Positions 42,550 through 52,313 of a DNA stretch of 64,000 nucleotides are shown piece after piece. A program made the position numbers and the translations under genes. The stretch is taken from contig NZ_JACHEO010000010.1 of the NCBI RefSeq assembly GCF_014201505.1, positions 57,845-121,844 on the forward strand. The letters are read 5' to 3'. The notes beneath the pieces were generated by a model. That model saw only the letters and a program-made list of their open reading frames with translations. It did no database searches and was not told where the DNA came from. This stretch comes from Desulfoprunum benzoelyticum. GTDB lineage: Bacteria > Desulfobacterota > Desulfobulbia > Desulfobulbales > Desulfocapsaceae. The first letter of the stretch is position 1; each line of letters starts with the position of its first letter.

Positions 42550-43965
42550 ATGATGAAAAAAACCTATGCCGTACCGGGAGAGGTCGCGCTCGACGACCTG
42601 CTGGCGGGTTTTCCCCATGCCTCGGCGGTCCTCGACGAGGGCTTCAAGATCGTCACCCTCAACCGCCTGTTCGAGGCCCTGACCGGCTACGGCCACGATA
42701 TCGCGGTCGGCGTCTATGCCGATTTCATCCTCCGCAGCAATATGGGCAACAGCCGTGGCCAGATCTTCCAGCGGGTTGTCGAGACCGGCGAAACGGCGAC
42801 GATCGACGGCGATATCATCAATCGCAGCCGCAAGCGGATTCCGGTGCGGTTTACCGTGTCGCCGCTGCATACGCGAAGAGGCACCCATGCCCGGGGAGTG
42901 CTGCTGGTCGCCGAGGATATTTCCGCCCTGCGCGCCACCGGCCAGACCACCCTCTATCGGGACTGGAGCACCGATATCATCGGCCACAGCCCGAAGATGC
43001 AGGCGGTGTTCGAGATCATGCCGCTGATGGCCCGGACCGATGCCTCGATCCTGATCACCGGCGAGACCGGTACCGGCAAGGACAAGATCGCCGAGACCAT
43101 CCACCGCAATTCACCACGGGGCAAGTTCCAGTTCATCAAGATCAACTGCGGGGCCCTGCCCCCGGAACTGCTCGAATCGGAACTGTTCGGCCACGTCAAG
43201 GGGGCCTTTACCGGGGCGGTCCGCGACAAGCTCGGCATGTTCAAACTCGCCGACCGCGGCACGATCTTCCTGACCGAGATCGGCGACATGCCGCTGCCGC
43301 TGCAGGTCAAGCTGCTGTCGGTCCTCGATGACCGGGCCTTCTACCCGGTCGGCGGCGAGCGCAAGGAAAAGGTCGATGTCCGGGTCATCGCCGCCACCCA
43401 CCGCTCCCTTCGGGAACAGGTGGAGTGCGGGGCCTTCCGCGAGGACCTGTTCTACCGTCTCAATGTCCTGCAGATCCACCTGCCGCCGCTGCGTGAGCGG
43501 GAGGGCGACATCCGCTTTCTCCTCGATTACTTTCTCAAGGACTATGCGACCCGTCTCGGCAAGGAGGTCCAGTCCTTCTCCGAGACGGCCCTCGATCTCC
43601 TGCTCAATTATCATTATCCCGGGAATATCCGGGAATTGCGGAATATCGTCGAGTATTGCGCCAACGTCTGTCGCGAAACGAAAATTGAAAAGGATGATCT
43701 GCCGCGCTATCTCTTTGAACAGGGTCGGGAAAACCAGGCCGCGGCTTTACCGCTGGCGCCGGCAGGAAAGGAGGAGCGGGCCGAAACCCGGACTGGAACT
43801 GCCTCGGAGACGAAGGCCGGCGGCGACAACTGGCCGGCGGTCGAACGGGAGATGATCCTCCAGGCCTTGAAGACGACACGGGGCAACCGGACCAGGGCCG
43901 CCGAACTGCTGGGCTGGGGGCGGACGACCCTGTGGCGCAAGATTGTCCAGTACGGTCTGGGCTAA
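42550..43965 (+). CDS. PAS-domain sigma-54 activator (no receiver domain)
   Basis: About 471 residues from ATG 42550 (or 42553); no clear ribosome site. An N-terminal PAS domain (FPHASAVLDEGFKIVTLNRLFEALTGY, then HTRRGTHARGVLLVAEDIS) is followed by AAA+ with Walker A GETGTGKDKIAE, GAFTGA and GTIFLTEIGDMPL. The Walker B here has Thr-Glu where Asp-Glu is usual. A Fis-type HTH ends the chain (MILQALKTTRGNRTRAAELLGWGRTTLWRKI). It resembles regulators that sense redox or a small molecule directly through PAS. It is followed 26 bp later by the NifX-like gene. Confidence 0.92.
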   Translation: MMKKTYAVPGEVALDDLLAGFPHASAVLDEGFKIVTLNRLFEALTGYGHDIAVGVYADFILRSNMGNSRGQIFQRVVETGETATIDGDIINRSRKRIPVRFTVSPLHTRRGTHARGVLLVAEDISALRATGQTTLYRDWSTDIIGHSPKMQAVFEIMPLMARTDASILITGETGTGKDKIAETIHRNSPRGKFQFIKINCGALPPELLESELFGHVKGAFTGAVRDKLGMFKLADRGTIFLTEIGDMPLPLQVKLLSVLDDRAFYPVGGERKEKVDVRVIAATHRSLREQVECGAFREDLFYRLNVLQIHLPPLREREGDIRFLLDYFLKDYATRLGKEVQSFSETALDLLLNYHYPGNIRELRNIVEYCANVCRETKIEKDDLPRYLFEQGRENQAAALPLAPAGKEERAETRTGTASETKAGGDNWPAVEREMILQALKTTRGNRTRAAELLGWGRTTLWRKIVQYGLG

Positions 43966-43991
43966 ACGGCCGGATACTGCGGAGCGCAACC

Positions 43992-44342
43992 ATGAAGATC
44001 CTCATCACCGCCCAGGGCGATTTTGTCGCCCCACGCTTCGACCTGACCGCCGAGGTCGTCATCGCCACCGTCGACAGAGGGATGCTGGCCGGCAAGCCGC
44101 GCACGATCATCATGGATCGGCCGTCGCCGGAGGACCTCAGCAACCTGATCATGGAAGAGGGTATTTCGACCGTGATCTGCGGCGGCATCGAGGACCGCCA
44201 GTACCAGTTCCTGACCTGGAAGAAGATCCGGGTCATCGATTTCGTCATCGGCGACTATGAATCGGTCCTCAACCAGTTCCTGGCCGGCGACCTCCATCCC
44301 GGCGACATGCTGCCGCTGACGCGGGGCGATCTCAGTCTGTAA
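43992..44342 (+). CDS. NifX/NafY-like (dinitrogenase FeMo-cofactor biosynthesis domain) protein
   Basis: 116 residues from ATG 43992. The fold pattern MKILITAQGDFVAPRFDLTAEVVIATVD, then EGISTVICGGIEDRQYQFLTWKKIRVIDFVIGDYESVLNQFLAGDL fits the NifX/NafY domain, which binds metal-sulfur cofactors. There are no nif genes in the window. Stand-alone members in anaerobes are thought to handle or sense metal clusters. It is encoded just after a PAS-sigma-54 regulator and convergent with an NtrC-type regulator, so a signalling use of the domain is possible. Confidence 0.75.
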   Translation: MKILITAQGDFVAPRFDLTAEVVIATVDRGMLAGKPRTIIMDRPSPEDLSNLIMEEGISTVICGGIEDRQYQFLTWKKIRVIDFVIGDYESVLNQFLAGDLHPGDMLPLTRGDLSL

Positions 44343-44370
44343 CGGGCCGTCGGCCCCGCCCGGCCGGCGA

Positions 44371-45771
44371 TTAGCCGGCCCGGAACGATTTGAGATCGAT
44401 GGCCAGCCGGTTGATCTTGTCATAGAAGCTCTTGCGTGAGATGGCGAGCTGGCTGCAGGTCTTCATGACCTGGCCGCCGTTTTTCCGCAGCGACGCTTCG
44501 ATGTAGTCCTTCTCCCTCCTGTCCATGTAGATTTTGAGCGGCAGATCATTCTCTGGTTCCGCTGCCGACTCTTTCTTTCCCCGCTCTTTTGTCTCATTGG
44601 GCTCGATCGAGCCGAGAATGCACAGCCGGCGCACGTGGTTGCGCAGTTCACGGACGTTGCCGGGCCAGGGATTGTCGCAGATCCTGCGGATGGTCGCCGC
44701 CGAAAACGGCGGCGGCGCCTGCATCTTGCCGTAGCTGTACTCCTGACGGAAGAACTCGACCAGCAGCGGGATGTCTTCCTTGCGTTCGCGAAGCGGCTGG
44801 ATCCGGACCGGCAGGACGCTGAGCCGGAAGTACAGGTCCTGGCGGAAGGTCTCCCTGGCGATTTCCTGCTCCAGATCCTTGTTGGTGGCGGCGATGATCC
44901 TCGCCCCCACCGGGATCGGGGTGTTGGAACCGAGGGGGGTGATGGTCTTCTCCTCGAGGACCCGCAATAGCTTGGATTGCAGTGCGACCGGCAGGCTGCA
45001 GATCTCGTCGAGAAACAGGGTCCCCTCGTCGGCATATTCGAACTTGCCGATCTTGCGCTGGATGGCCCCGGTGAAGGCCCCCTTGAGATGGCCGAAAAAT
45101 TCCGATTCCATCATCTCGGCCGGCATCGCCCCCATGTTGACGGCGACGAAGGGGTGGCCGGCGCGGCTGCCTGTCTCGTGGATGGCGCGGGCCACCAGTT
45201 CCTTGCCGGTTCCGGTCTCGCCGTAGATCATCACCGGATCGCTCTCGGCGGCGACCGCCTTGATGATGTCGTAGAGCCGGTGCATCGCCGGGTGGTTGCC
45301 GATCAGGCCGTAGAAGCGGGTCAGGTCCTGGCGCTGCTCGGCGAGGCTGAGGCTGAGCCGGCGGTTCTCGAGGACGAGCCGGCGTTTCTCCATCGCCCTG
45401 ACAAGGCAGGCGAGGAGGACATCCTCGTCGACCGGTTTCTGGAGGAAATCGTAGGCCCCGCCCTGGATGGCGGTCACCGCGAGGGCGATGTCGCCGTGGC
45501 CGGTGATCATGATCACCGGCAGTTCCCGGTCGACCGCCTTGACGTGGTTGAGGAACTGCAACCCGTCCATGACCGGCATCTTGATGTCGGTGACGACGGC
45601 GGCGTATTCCTTTTTGTCGAGCTGTTCCAGCGCCTCGATCGGCGAGGCGAAGGTATCGACCGCATACCCGTTCAGAGCCAGGGTCTGGTCGATGGCCATC
45701 AGCAGATAGCGGTCGTCGTCGACCACCATGATCCGTTGCTCGGCGGGACGGTTTTCCTGATGGGTGGGCAT
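44371..45771 (-). CDS. Sigma-54-dependent response regulator, NtrC family
   Basis: 466 residues from ATG 45771 behind AAGGAAGGA. REC domain (IMVVDDDRYLLMAI; VVTDIKMPVMDG phospho-Asp; MITGHGD; FLQKPVD), AAA+ (Walker A GETGTGKELVARA; GAFTGA; GTLFLDEICSLPV) and a C-terminal Fis-like HTH (KTCSQLAISRKSFYDKINRLAIDL). It starts 24 bases after the stop of the PAS kinase gene, so the two form a cognate pair. Likely targets are the divergent promoter region at 47056-47415 and other sigma-54 promoters nearby. Confidence 0.93.
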   Translation of the reverse strand: MPTHQENRPAEQRIMVVDDDRYLLMAIDQTLALNGYAVDTFASPIEALEQLDKKEYAAVVTDIKMPVMDGLQFLNHVKAVDRELPVIMITGHGDIALAVTAIQGGAYDFLQKPVDEDVLLACLVRAMEKRRLVLENRRLSLSLAEQRQDLTRFYGLIGNHPAMHRLYDIIKAVAAESDPVMIYGETGTGKELVARAIHETGSRAGHPFVAVNMGAMPAEMMESEFFGHLKGAFTGAIQRKIGKFEYADEGTLFLDEICSLPVALQSKLLRVLEEKTITPLGSNTPIPVGARIIAATNKDLEQEIARETFRQDLYFRLSVLPVRIQPLRERKEDIPLLVEFFRQEYSYGKMQAPPPFSAATIRRICDNPWPGNVRELRNHVRRLCILGSIEPNETKERGKKESAAEPENDLPLKIYMDRREKDYIEASLRKNGGQVMKTCSQLAISRKSFYDKINRLAIDLKSFRAG

Positions 45772-45795
45772 GGGGTATCCTTCCTTGCGGGCGGG

Positions 45796-47055
45796 TTATG
45801 CGGCGATGTTGTCGCCTTGGTGGGCGGGGAGAAAGACGGTGAAGCTGGTTCCCGCATTGGGGGCGCTGTCGACCCTGATATAGCCGTTGAAGCCGCGGAC
45901 GATCCGGTCGACGATCGACAGGCCGAGGCCCATCCCGGAACCGGCGGCGCGGGTGGTGAAGAAGGGATCGAAGATCTTCTCCTGGATCTCGCGGGGGATC
46001 CCCTCGCCGTTGTCGCGGACGGTGATCCGGGCATACGGTTCTTCCTTGAGGGTCGCCGGATTGATCGATTCCTGTATGCCGGTGCTGATGGCCAGACGCG
46101 GCTGCGAGGTCTTGCCCAGCGACAGGATGGCGTTCTGGATCAGGTTGAAGAAAACCTGCTCGAGTTTGACCTCCTGTCCCATGACCTCGATGGTATGCCG
46201 GGTGTCGAGGTCGAGATCGAGGCCGATGTCGGAGAGGGTCAGCTGCGATTCGAAAAACTGGAGGATATCGAGCAGAATCGAGTTGATGTTGACCGGCACC
46301 ATGGTGTCGCGGGCCTTGGTGGCGAAGCTCTTCAGGCTGTTGATGATGCTCGAGGCCTTGTTGACTCGATCGATGATGATGCTGAGGTTCTCCTCGATCA
46401 TCTTCTGATGATGCAGCGGCGTCTGCATCGCCTTCAGGCAGTTGCGGGACAGCAGCAGGATCGCATTCAGCGGCTGGCTCAGTTCGTGGCCGATCCCGGC
46501 GGCCATCTCGCCGAGGCTGGCCAGACGGGCGGAGTGGGTCAGCTGGTCCTGAACCTCGCGCATCCTGGTCATCATCTTGTAGAAGTCGCTCTTGTCCGAG
46601 GCGATGAACATGTGCAGGACCCGTCCGGACTCGGTGACATACGTCGAGCCCTTGAGGGTCACCGGGATCTCCCGCCCGTTTTCCGCCTGGAGAAAAATCT
46701 CCGTGATGTTGCATTCCCCCGCGGCAATGGCGTCGACGACCATATCGTAATGTTCGCGCCCGACCAGCTGCTCCAGATGCAGAGGGTGGTTCCAGTCCGG
46801 GGTGTAGCCGAGGCAGCTGTTGAACTCCTTGTTGCTCTGGACCACGTAGAAATCCTTGTCCAGCAGAAAGAAGATTTCCGACAGGCTGGTGAGGATCTTG
46901 TTGGTGAATTCCTTGCCGGCCTGGAGCTCCTCGTGCTTTTTCAGCACCCGGATGACCAGGTCTTTCTTCTGTTTTTCGAGAAGTTTCACCAGGCCATTGC
47001 CGGTTTCGTCACGGTTGTTGCCGGTTTCGTCACGGTTGTGTTCCGGGGTATCCAC
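45796..47055 (-). CDS. Soluble PAS-domain sensor histidine kinase
   Basis: 419 residues from ATG 47055 with GGAGG eight bases upstream. There are no membrane helices. The N-terminal tail carries a seven-residue repeat (NRDETGN twice) from a 21 bp tandem duplication. It is followed by a coiled coil, a PAS domain ([25 protein letters not shown]), a HisKA with H in [13 protein letters not shown], and a HATPase ([32 protein letters not shown]). It is of the NtrB/DctB-like kinase class. It would act on the NtrC-type regulator encoded directly downstream and sense a cytoplasmic signal. Confidence 0.93.
   Translation of the reverse strand: MDTPEHNRDETGNNRDETGNGLVKLLEKQKKDLVIRVLKKHEELQAGKEFTNKILTSLSEIFFLLDKDFYVVQSNKEFNSCLGYTPDWNHPLHLEQLVGREHYDMVVDAIAAGECNITEIFLQAENGREIPVTLKGSTYVTESGRVLHMFIASDKSDFYKMMTRMREVQDQLTHSARLASLGEMAAGIGHELSQPLNAILLLSRNCLKAMQTPLHHQKMIEENLSIIIDRVNKASSIINSLKSFATKARDTMVPVNINSILLDILQFFESQLTLSDIGLDLDLDTRHTIEVMGQEVKLEQVFFNLIQNAILSLGKTSQPRLAISTGIQESINPATLKEEPYARITVRDNGEGIPREIQEKIFDPFFTTRAAGSGMGLGLSIVDRIVRGFNGYIRVDSAPNAGTSFTVFLPAHQGDNIAA
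46997..47038. repeat. 21 bp tandem duplication in kinase N-terminus
   Basis: Two exact adjacent copies of a 21-base unit (46997-47017, 47018-47038), adding seven residues in frame. Such repeats can expand or contract by slippage without breaking the gene. Confidence 0.9.
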
Positions 47056-47415
47056 GATTCCTCCCTGTCACCTTATCTACACGACAGCCGGCCTGCTCCC
47101 GGAATCTGTCACATTTTCTATACATAACCTGTTTTGATCGTAATTACAAGATCATAGATTGACAACAGACCTTTTCCGTGACACTCCGGGGTGACAGCGG
47201 CGGATGGGTCTCCGGTTGACGCGAGGAGCGGAAAATCTCCGATTTCAATGTTAATGATTTGAAATAACAGGATATCAATAAATTTGCGGGTGAGTTGTTC
47301 ATGTTGGCCTCGATGTTGCTCATACAGGGTAGAGGAAATGGTTGGTCGCCTGATCTCAGGAGGAAGACAGGACAGACGGCAGCGGACGGGACTGAATCGA
47401 AAGGTGGCCGGGACG
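47056..47415. promoter_or_regulatory. Divergent control region with repeated TGTCAC boxes and sigma-54-like promoter
   Basis: A 360 bp region between the divergent PAS kinase and HTH-protein genes. TGTCAC occurs at 47066-47071 and 47107-47112, and its complement GTGACA at 47178-47183 and 47191-47196, so CTGTCACC and GGTGACAG form mirrored pairs. On the plus strand TGGCCT-N5-TTGCT (47305-47320) is a fair sigma-54 promoter for the downstream genes. An alternative early start for the HTH protein (ATG 47338) also lies here. Confidence 0.45.
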
Positions 47416-48036
47416 ATGACGGAGAGCGGGGGAAAAGAACAGGGGCCGGCGTTGAAGATCGAGCAGGTGGCGATCCTCTGCGGCGTCTCGGTTTCCCGCG
47501 TCGGCAACTGGATCGAGAAAAACGGCCTGAAAGTCGTCGATCACAGCGAAAACAGGAAAGTACGGCAGGAGGATCTGGTGGAATTTCTACTGCACTACAA
47601 TATGCCGATTCCCAAAGGAATACTTCCGGTCAACGCCAGAAAGATGCTGCTGATCTATTCGGAGGGGCGGGGCCGCGGTGCAATCTACAGTTTTCTCAAA
47701 ACCCTGTCCGAGAAGATGGGCAGCAAATTCCGCAACATCACCGATTCCGTCACCTACGGCAAGAGCGCCGAATACAAGATCCTCAATTTTGTCCCCGATC
47801 TCGTGCTGGTCGATGCGGTCCACGCCGATGACGAGGCCCTGGGGGTAGTCCGCTTTGTCCGCAGTATCGGCGGCATGCGCAGCGTCGTCCTGGTGCGGCG
47901 CAACATGGCGGTGGCGAGAAGGGCGGAGTTGCTGAGGAGCGGGGCGCATGCGGTGATCGAGCGCAATACGGGATGGAAGGAAATGCTCCGCTGTCTCGAA
48001 CGGGTTTTGAACTCCCTCGGGGATACCTCCAAATAG
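47416..48036 (+). CDS. HTH (excisionase-type) protein with receiver-like C-terminal domain
   Basis: 206 residues from ATG 47416; ATG 47338 in the same frame, with AGAGG just before it, is an alternative. Residues about 12-60 form a MerR/excisionase-like helix-turn-helix (LKIEQVAILCGVSVSRVGNWIEKNGLKVVDHSENRKVRQEDLVEFLL). The rest resembles a REC fold (MLLIYSEGRG, PDLVLVDAVHADDEALGVVRFVRS, SVVLVRRN, SGAHAVIERN). It keeps an Asp at the phospho-site position but has neither the usual acidic pair nor the Lys, so it is probably a pseudo-receiver. It precedes the Cache kinase gene by 11 bases and is likely the first gene of the third cluster. Confidence 0.75.
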   Translation: MTESGGKEQGPALKIEQVAILCGVSVSRVGNWIEKNGLKVVDHSENRKVRQEDLVEFLLHYNMPIPKGILPVNARKMLLIYSEGRGRGAIYSFLKTLSEKMGSKFRNITDSVTYGKSAEYKILNFVPDLVLVDAVHADDEALGVVRFVRSIGGMRSVVLVRRNMAVARRAELLRSGAHAVIERNTGWKEMLRCLERVLNSLGDTSK

Positions 48037-48047
48037 GCAGGCCGGCC

Positions 48048-49700
<1,653 letters not shown>

Positions 49701-49752
49701 TGGGGCCGGATGGCGTCTCTACACGGCAAATTAAAACAAAAGGAGAAAAATC

Positions 49753-50181
49753 ATGAGGGAATTCAATGTGCTGGTTGTCGATGACGAAGACGAGTTCCGT
49801 GACCTGACCGTGAAACGGTTGGAGAAGCGCGGGTTGAAGGCCAAGGGCGCGGCAGGCGGCAAGGAGGCCCTGGAGATTCTCGAGCACAGCCATACCGATG
49901 TCGTGCTGCTCGATGTGAAGATGCCGGGCATGGACGGCATCGAGACCCTGCGGCAGATCCGCATCATGCGGCCGTTGGTGGAGGTCGTCCTGCTGACCGG
50001 CCATGCCTCCGTCGATTCCGGTATCGAGGGGATGAAGCTGGGTGCCTTCGATTATCTGATGAAACCGATCGAGCTCGAACCGTTGCTGGAAAAACTTGGT
50101 GATGCCTATGAGAAAAAACGCCTGCACCAGGACAAGATCGAACAGGCTCAGATGAAACGGCACCTGTCGATGCCGAGTTGA
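49753..50181 (+). CDS. Single-domain response regulator (TSUP cluster, first)
   Basis: 142 residues from ATG 49753 with AAAAGGAG upstream. REC core: VLVVDDEDEF, VVLLDVKMPGMDG (phospho-Asp), LLTGHAS and YLMKPIE. The tail is helical (DAYEKKRLHQDKIEQAQMKRHL), with no output domain. It lies between the Cache kinase and the TSUP transporter genes. It resembles the REC-only proteins of the duplicated modules in the beta4-beta5 region (GHASVDSGIEGMKLGAFDYL), so all probably derive from one ancestor. Confidence 0.92.
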   Translation: MREFNVLVVDDEDEFRDLTVKRLEKRGLKAKGAAGGKEALEILEHSHTDVVLLDVKMPGMDGIETLRQIRIMRPLVEVVLLTGHASVDSGIEGMKLGAFDYLMKPIELEPLLEKLGDAYEKKRLHQDKIEQAQMKRHLSMPS

Positions 50182-50246
50182 TATCCCCCCGGGGAACGGC
50201 TGGCTGTGTGTTGAAAATAAACTTTTTATCACAAAGGGAAAACGAC

Positions 50247-51521
50247 ATGAGGAACAATTGCAGAGAGTTTTACCAGCTGCTGCTCAAGGGCTCGCAGGCC
50301 CATGCCCGCTGGGAACTGGAGATGTCCACCAACATCATGAAGAGCCGGAAGCGGCAGGTCGCGCTTTTCCTCCTCCTGCTGCCGGTCATTATCGGCGGCA
50401 TTGCCATCGCCGCCGGAGACGGTCTTGGTCTGCCCGGGGCGCTCGGCGGCAAAAACGCCTATATGCCGTCGCATTACACCAACCTGATCTTTTTCGCCTC
50501 GGTCTTCGTTGGTCTCTGCGCCGGGCTGATCACCGGCTGCATCGGCGCCGGCGGCGGCTTCATCATCGCCCCGGCCCTGATGAGCGCCGGCGTCAAGGGG
50601 ATCCTGGCGGTCGGTACCGACCTCTTCCACATCTTCGCCAAGGCGATCATGGGCAGCGTCCTGCACCGGAAGATGGGCAACATTTCGGTGTCGCTGGCGG
50701 TGACCTTCCTGATCGGGTCGATTACCGGGGCGACGCTGGGCGGCTGGTTGAACCGCGCCCTGTACGATGCCAACCCGGTCCTGAGCGACCTGTTCATCAC
50801 CGCGGTCTACGTTTTCATCCTCGGCTTCCTCTCCTTCTACGCCCTGTCCGATTATTTCAAGGCACGCCGGGGCAGTTCGGCCGGCAAGCAGGAGGGCCGC
50901 GGTGAGCAGGTTTCGCCGATGGGGCAGCGGATCCAGTCCGTGCATATCCCGCCGATGCTGACCTTCGACGAGGGCGTGACCCCCGGCGGCCGCAAGATCT
51001 CGGCGATCTTCCTGATCCTCAGCGGCTTCATCGTCGGTATGGCGGCCTCGATCATGGGCGTCGGCGGCGGTTTCCTGACCTTCCCGATCTTCGTCTACGG
51101 CCTCGGCGTCTCCTCGATGACGACGGTCGGCACCGACATCTTCCAGATCGTCTTCACCGCCGGCTACAGCGCCCTCGGCCAGTATGCCTTCTACGGTTTC
51201 GTCTTCTACACCCTGGCGATGGGGATGCTGCTCGGGTCGCTGATCGGTGTCCAGATCGGTTCGCTGGTGACGAAGGTCGTCCCCGCCATCCAGATCCGCG
51301 GCTTCTTCGCCCTGGCGGTCACCGCCGGTTTCATCAACCGTTTCTTCGCGCTGCCCGAGAAGCTGCAGAGCCTGGGTTACATCAAGATTACCAAGGAGCT
51401 CGGCGGGATTCTCGGCACAGTCGGCAACAGTCTGTTCTTCCTCGTTATCGGGGCCTTCGCCGTCTGGGTATTCTACGCATTCTTCAGCAATATTTCGAAA
51501 CTGACAGAGGAGGGCCATTGA
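50247..51521 (+). CDS. TSUP (TauE/SafE) family anion transporter
   Basis: 424 residues from ATG 50247 with AAAGGGA upstream. An N-terminal cytoplasmic stretch of about 35 residues precedes eight or nine helices. The TSUP signature appears twice, as expected of its inverted halves: GLITGCIGAGGGFIIAPALMSAGVKGILAVGTDLF and GMAASIMGVGGGFLTFPIFVYGLGVSSMTTVGTDIF. A basic, soluble loop of about 60 residues separates the halves, longer than usual. The family moves sulfite, sulfate, sulfonates or organosulfur anions. The start of the next gene follows its stop by one base. Confidence 0.92.
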   Translation: MRNNCREFYQLLLKGSQAHARWELEMSTNIMKSRKRQVALFLLLLPVIIGGIAIAAGDGLGLPGALGGKNAYMPSHYTNLIFFASVFVGLCAGLITGCIGAGGGFIIAPALMSAGVKGILAVGTDLFHIFAKAIMGSVLHRKMGNISVSLAVTFLIGSITGATLGGWLNRALYDANPVLSDLFITAVYVFILGFLSFYALSDYFKARRGSSAGKQEGRGEQVSPMGQRIQSVHIPPMLTFDEGVTPGGRKISAIFLILSGFIVGMAASIMGVGGGFLTFPIFVYGLGVSSMTTVGTDIFQIVFTAGYSALGQYAFYGFVFYTLAMGMLLGSLIGVQIGSLVTKVVPAIQIRGFFALAVTAGFINRFFALPEKLQSLGYIKITKELGGILGTVGNSLFFLVIGAFAVWVFYAFFSNISKLTEEGH

Positions 51522-51522
51522 T

Positions 51523-52221
51523 ATGAGCATGCAGTCAAAATTGAAAACCCGCGGAATACTGATGCTTATCAGTTTCATGGTGGTGCTGGGGCTGATCTTC
51601 TCGCCGATCTTTCCGGGATCGGGGGGCAAGGTCAACGGTCTGGATTTCATGGACAACCTGTTCAACATGATCTCCAAGGGATCCTCCTATTTCATTCCCA
51701 AAGAAATTTCAGACAGTGAGAAGTATGCAGGAAAGATGATCGATGTTAAGGTGGCGATGAAGGATGACAAACAGGCCGGCGAGACTGCCCAGATACTGGG
51801 GACGGTCGGGGTACAGGCTGCCGCATCCGGCAAGGACCTGACCGTCAGCGGCGACATGGGCGCCATGCTCAAGGCCAGCCTGGCCGACGCCGACGCCATG
51901 TTCAAGAACGATGGTCAGCCGATTGCCGACAGATACGGGCTGCCGGAAAAAGCGGTCATGTACAACTGGCATACCCTCTTTGGCGTGGTCGGCAAGGAAA
52001 TGACGAAGCAGGAGAAATTTGCCGAGGCCAAAACCTTCGCCAATATCCAGAAGAAGGCCCTCGAGCCTTCGTACAACTACTACGGAGTCGAGGCCAAGAA
52101 CTGGAAGGACAACATGGTTTTGATCATTGTCGCCCTGGCTTTCTATGTGGTCTACACCCTGTGGTACGGGTTCGGCCTGATGTGGCTCTTCGAGGGACTG
52201 GGTTTGAAGATCGGTCATTGA
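51523..52221 (+). CDS. Unknown protein with N- and C-terminal membrane helices
   Basis: 232 residues, starting one base after the TSUP stop. Helix 1 at about 12-30 (LMLISFMVVLGLIFSPIF) and helix 2 at about 198-222 (MVLIIVALAFYVVYTLWYGFGLMWLFE) enclose a soluble, probably periplasmic, domain of 165 residues (FMDNLFNMISKGSSYFIPKEI; AASGKDLTVSGDMGAMLKASLADADAMF; FGVVGKEMTKQEKFAEAKTF). No Cys and no known motif. I do not recognise a family. The tight coupling to TSUP marks it as a probable transporter accessory subunit or sensor. Confidence 0.8.
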   Translation: MSMQSKLKTRGILMLISFMVVLGLIFSPIFPGSGGKVNGLDFMDNLFNMISKGSSYFIPKEISDSEKYAGKMIDVKVAMKDDKQAGETAQILGTVGVQAAASGKDLTVSGDMGAMLKASLADADAMFKNDGQPIADRYGLPEKAVMYNWHTLFGVVGKEMTKQEKFAEAKTFANIQKKALEPSYNYYGVEAKNWKDNMVLIIVALAFYVVYTLWYGFGLMWLFEGLGLKIGH

Positions 52222-52313
52222 CCGGGGTACAGGAGTTCACGCAACGCACGCGGCGGACTGTGGATGGGAGCGTCTCCTGCCTGCAGTCCGCCGTGTGCTT
52301 TCTGGGGAAGGCC

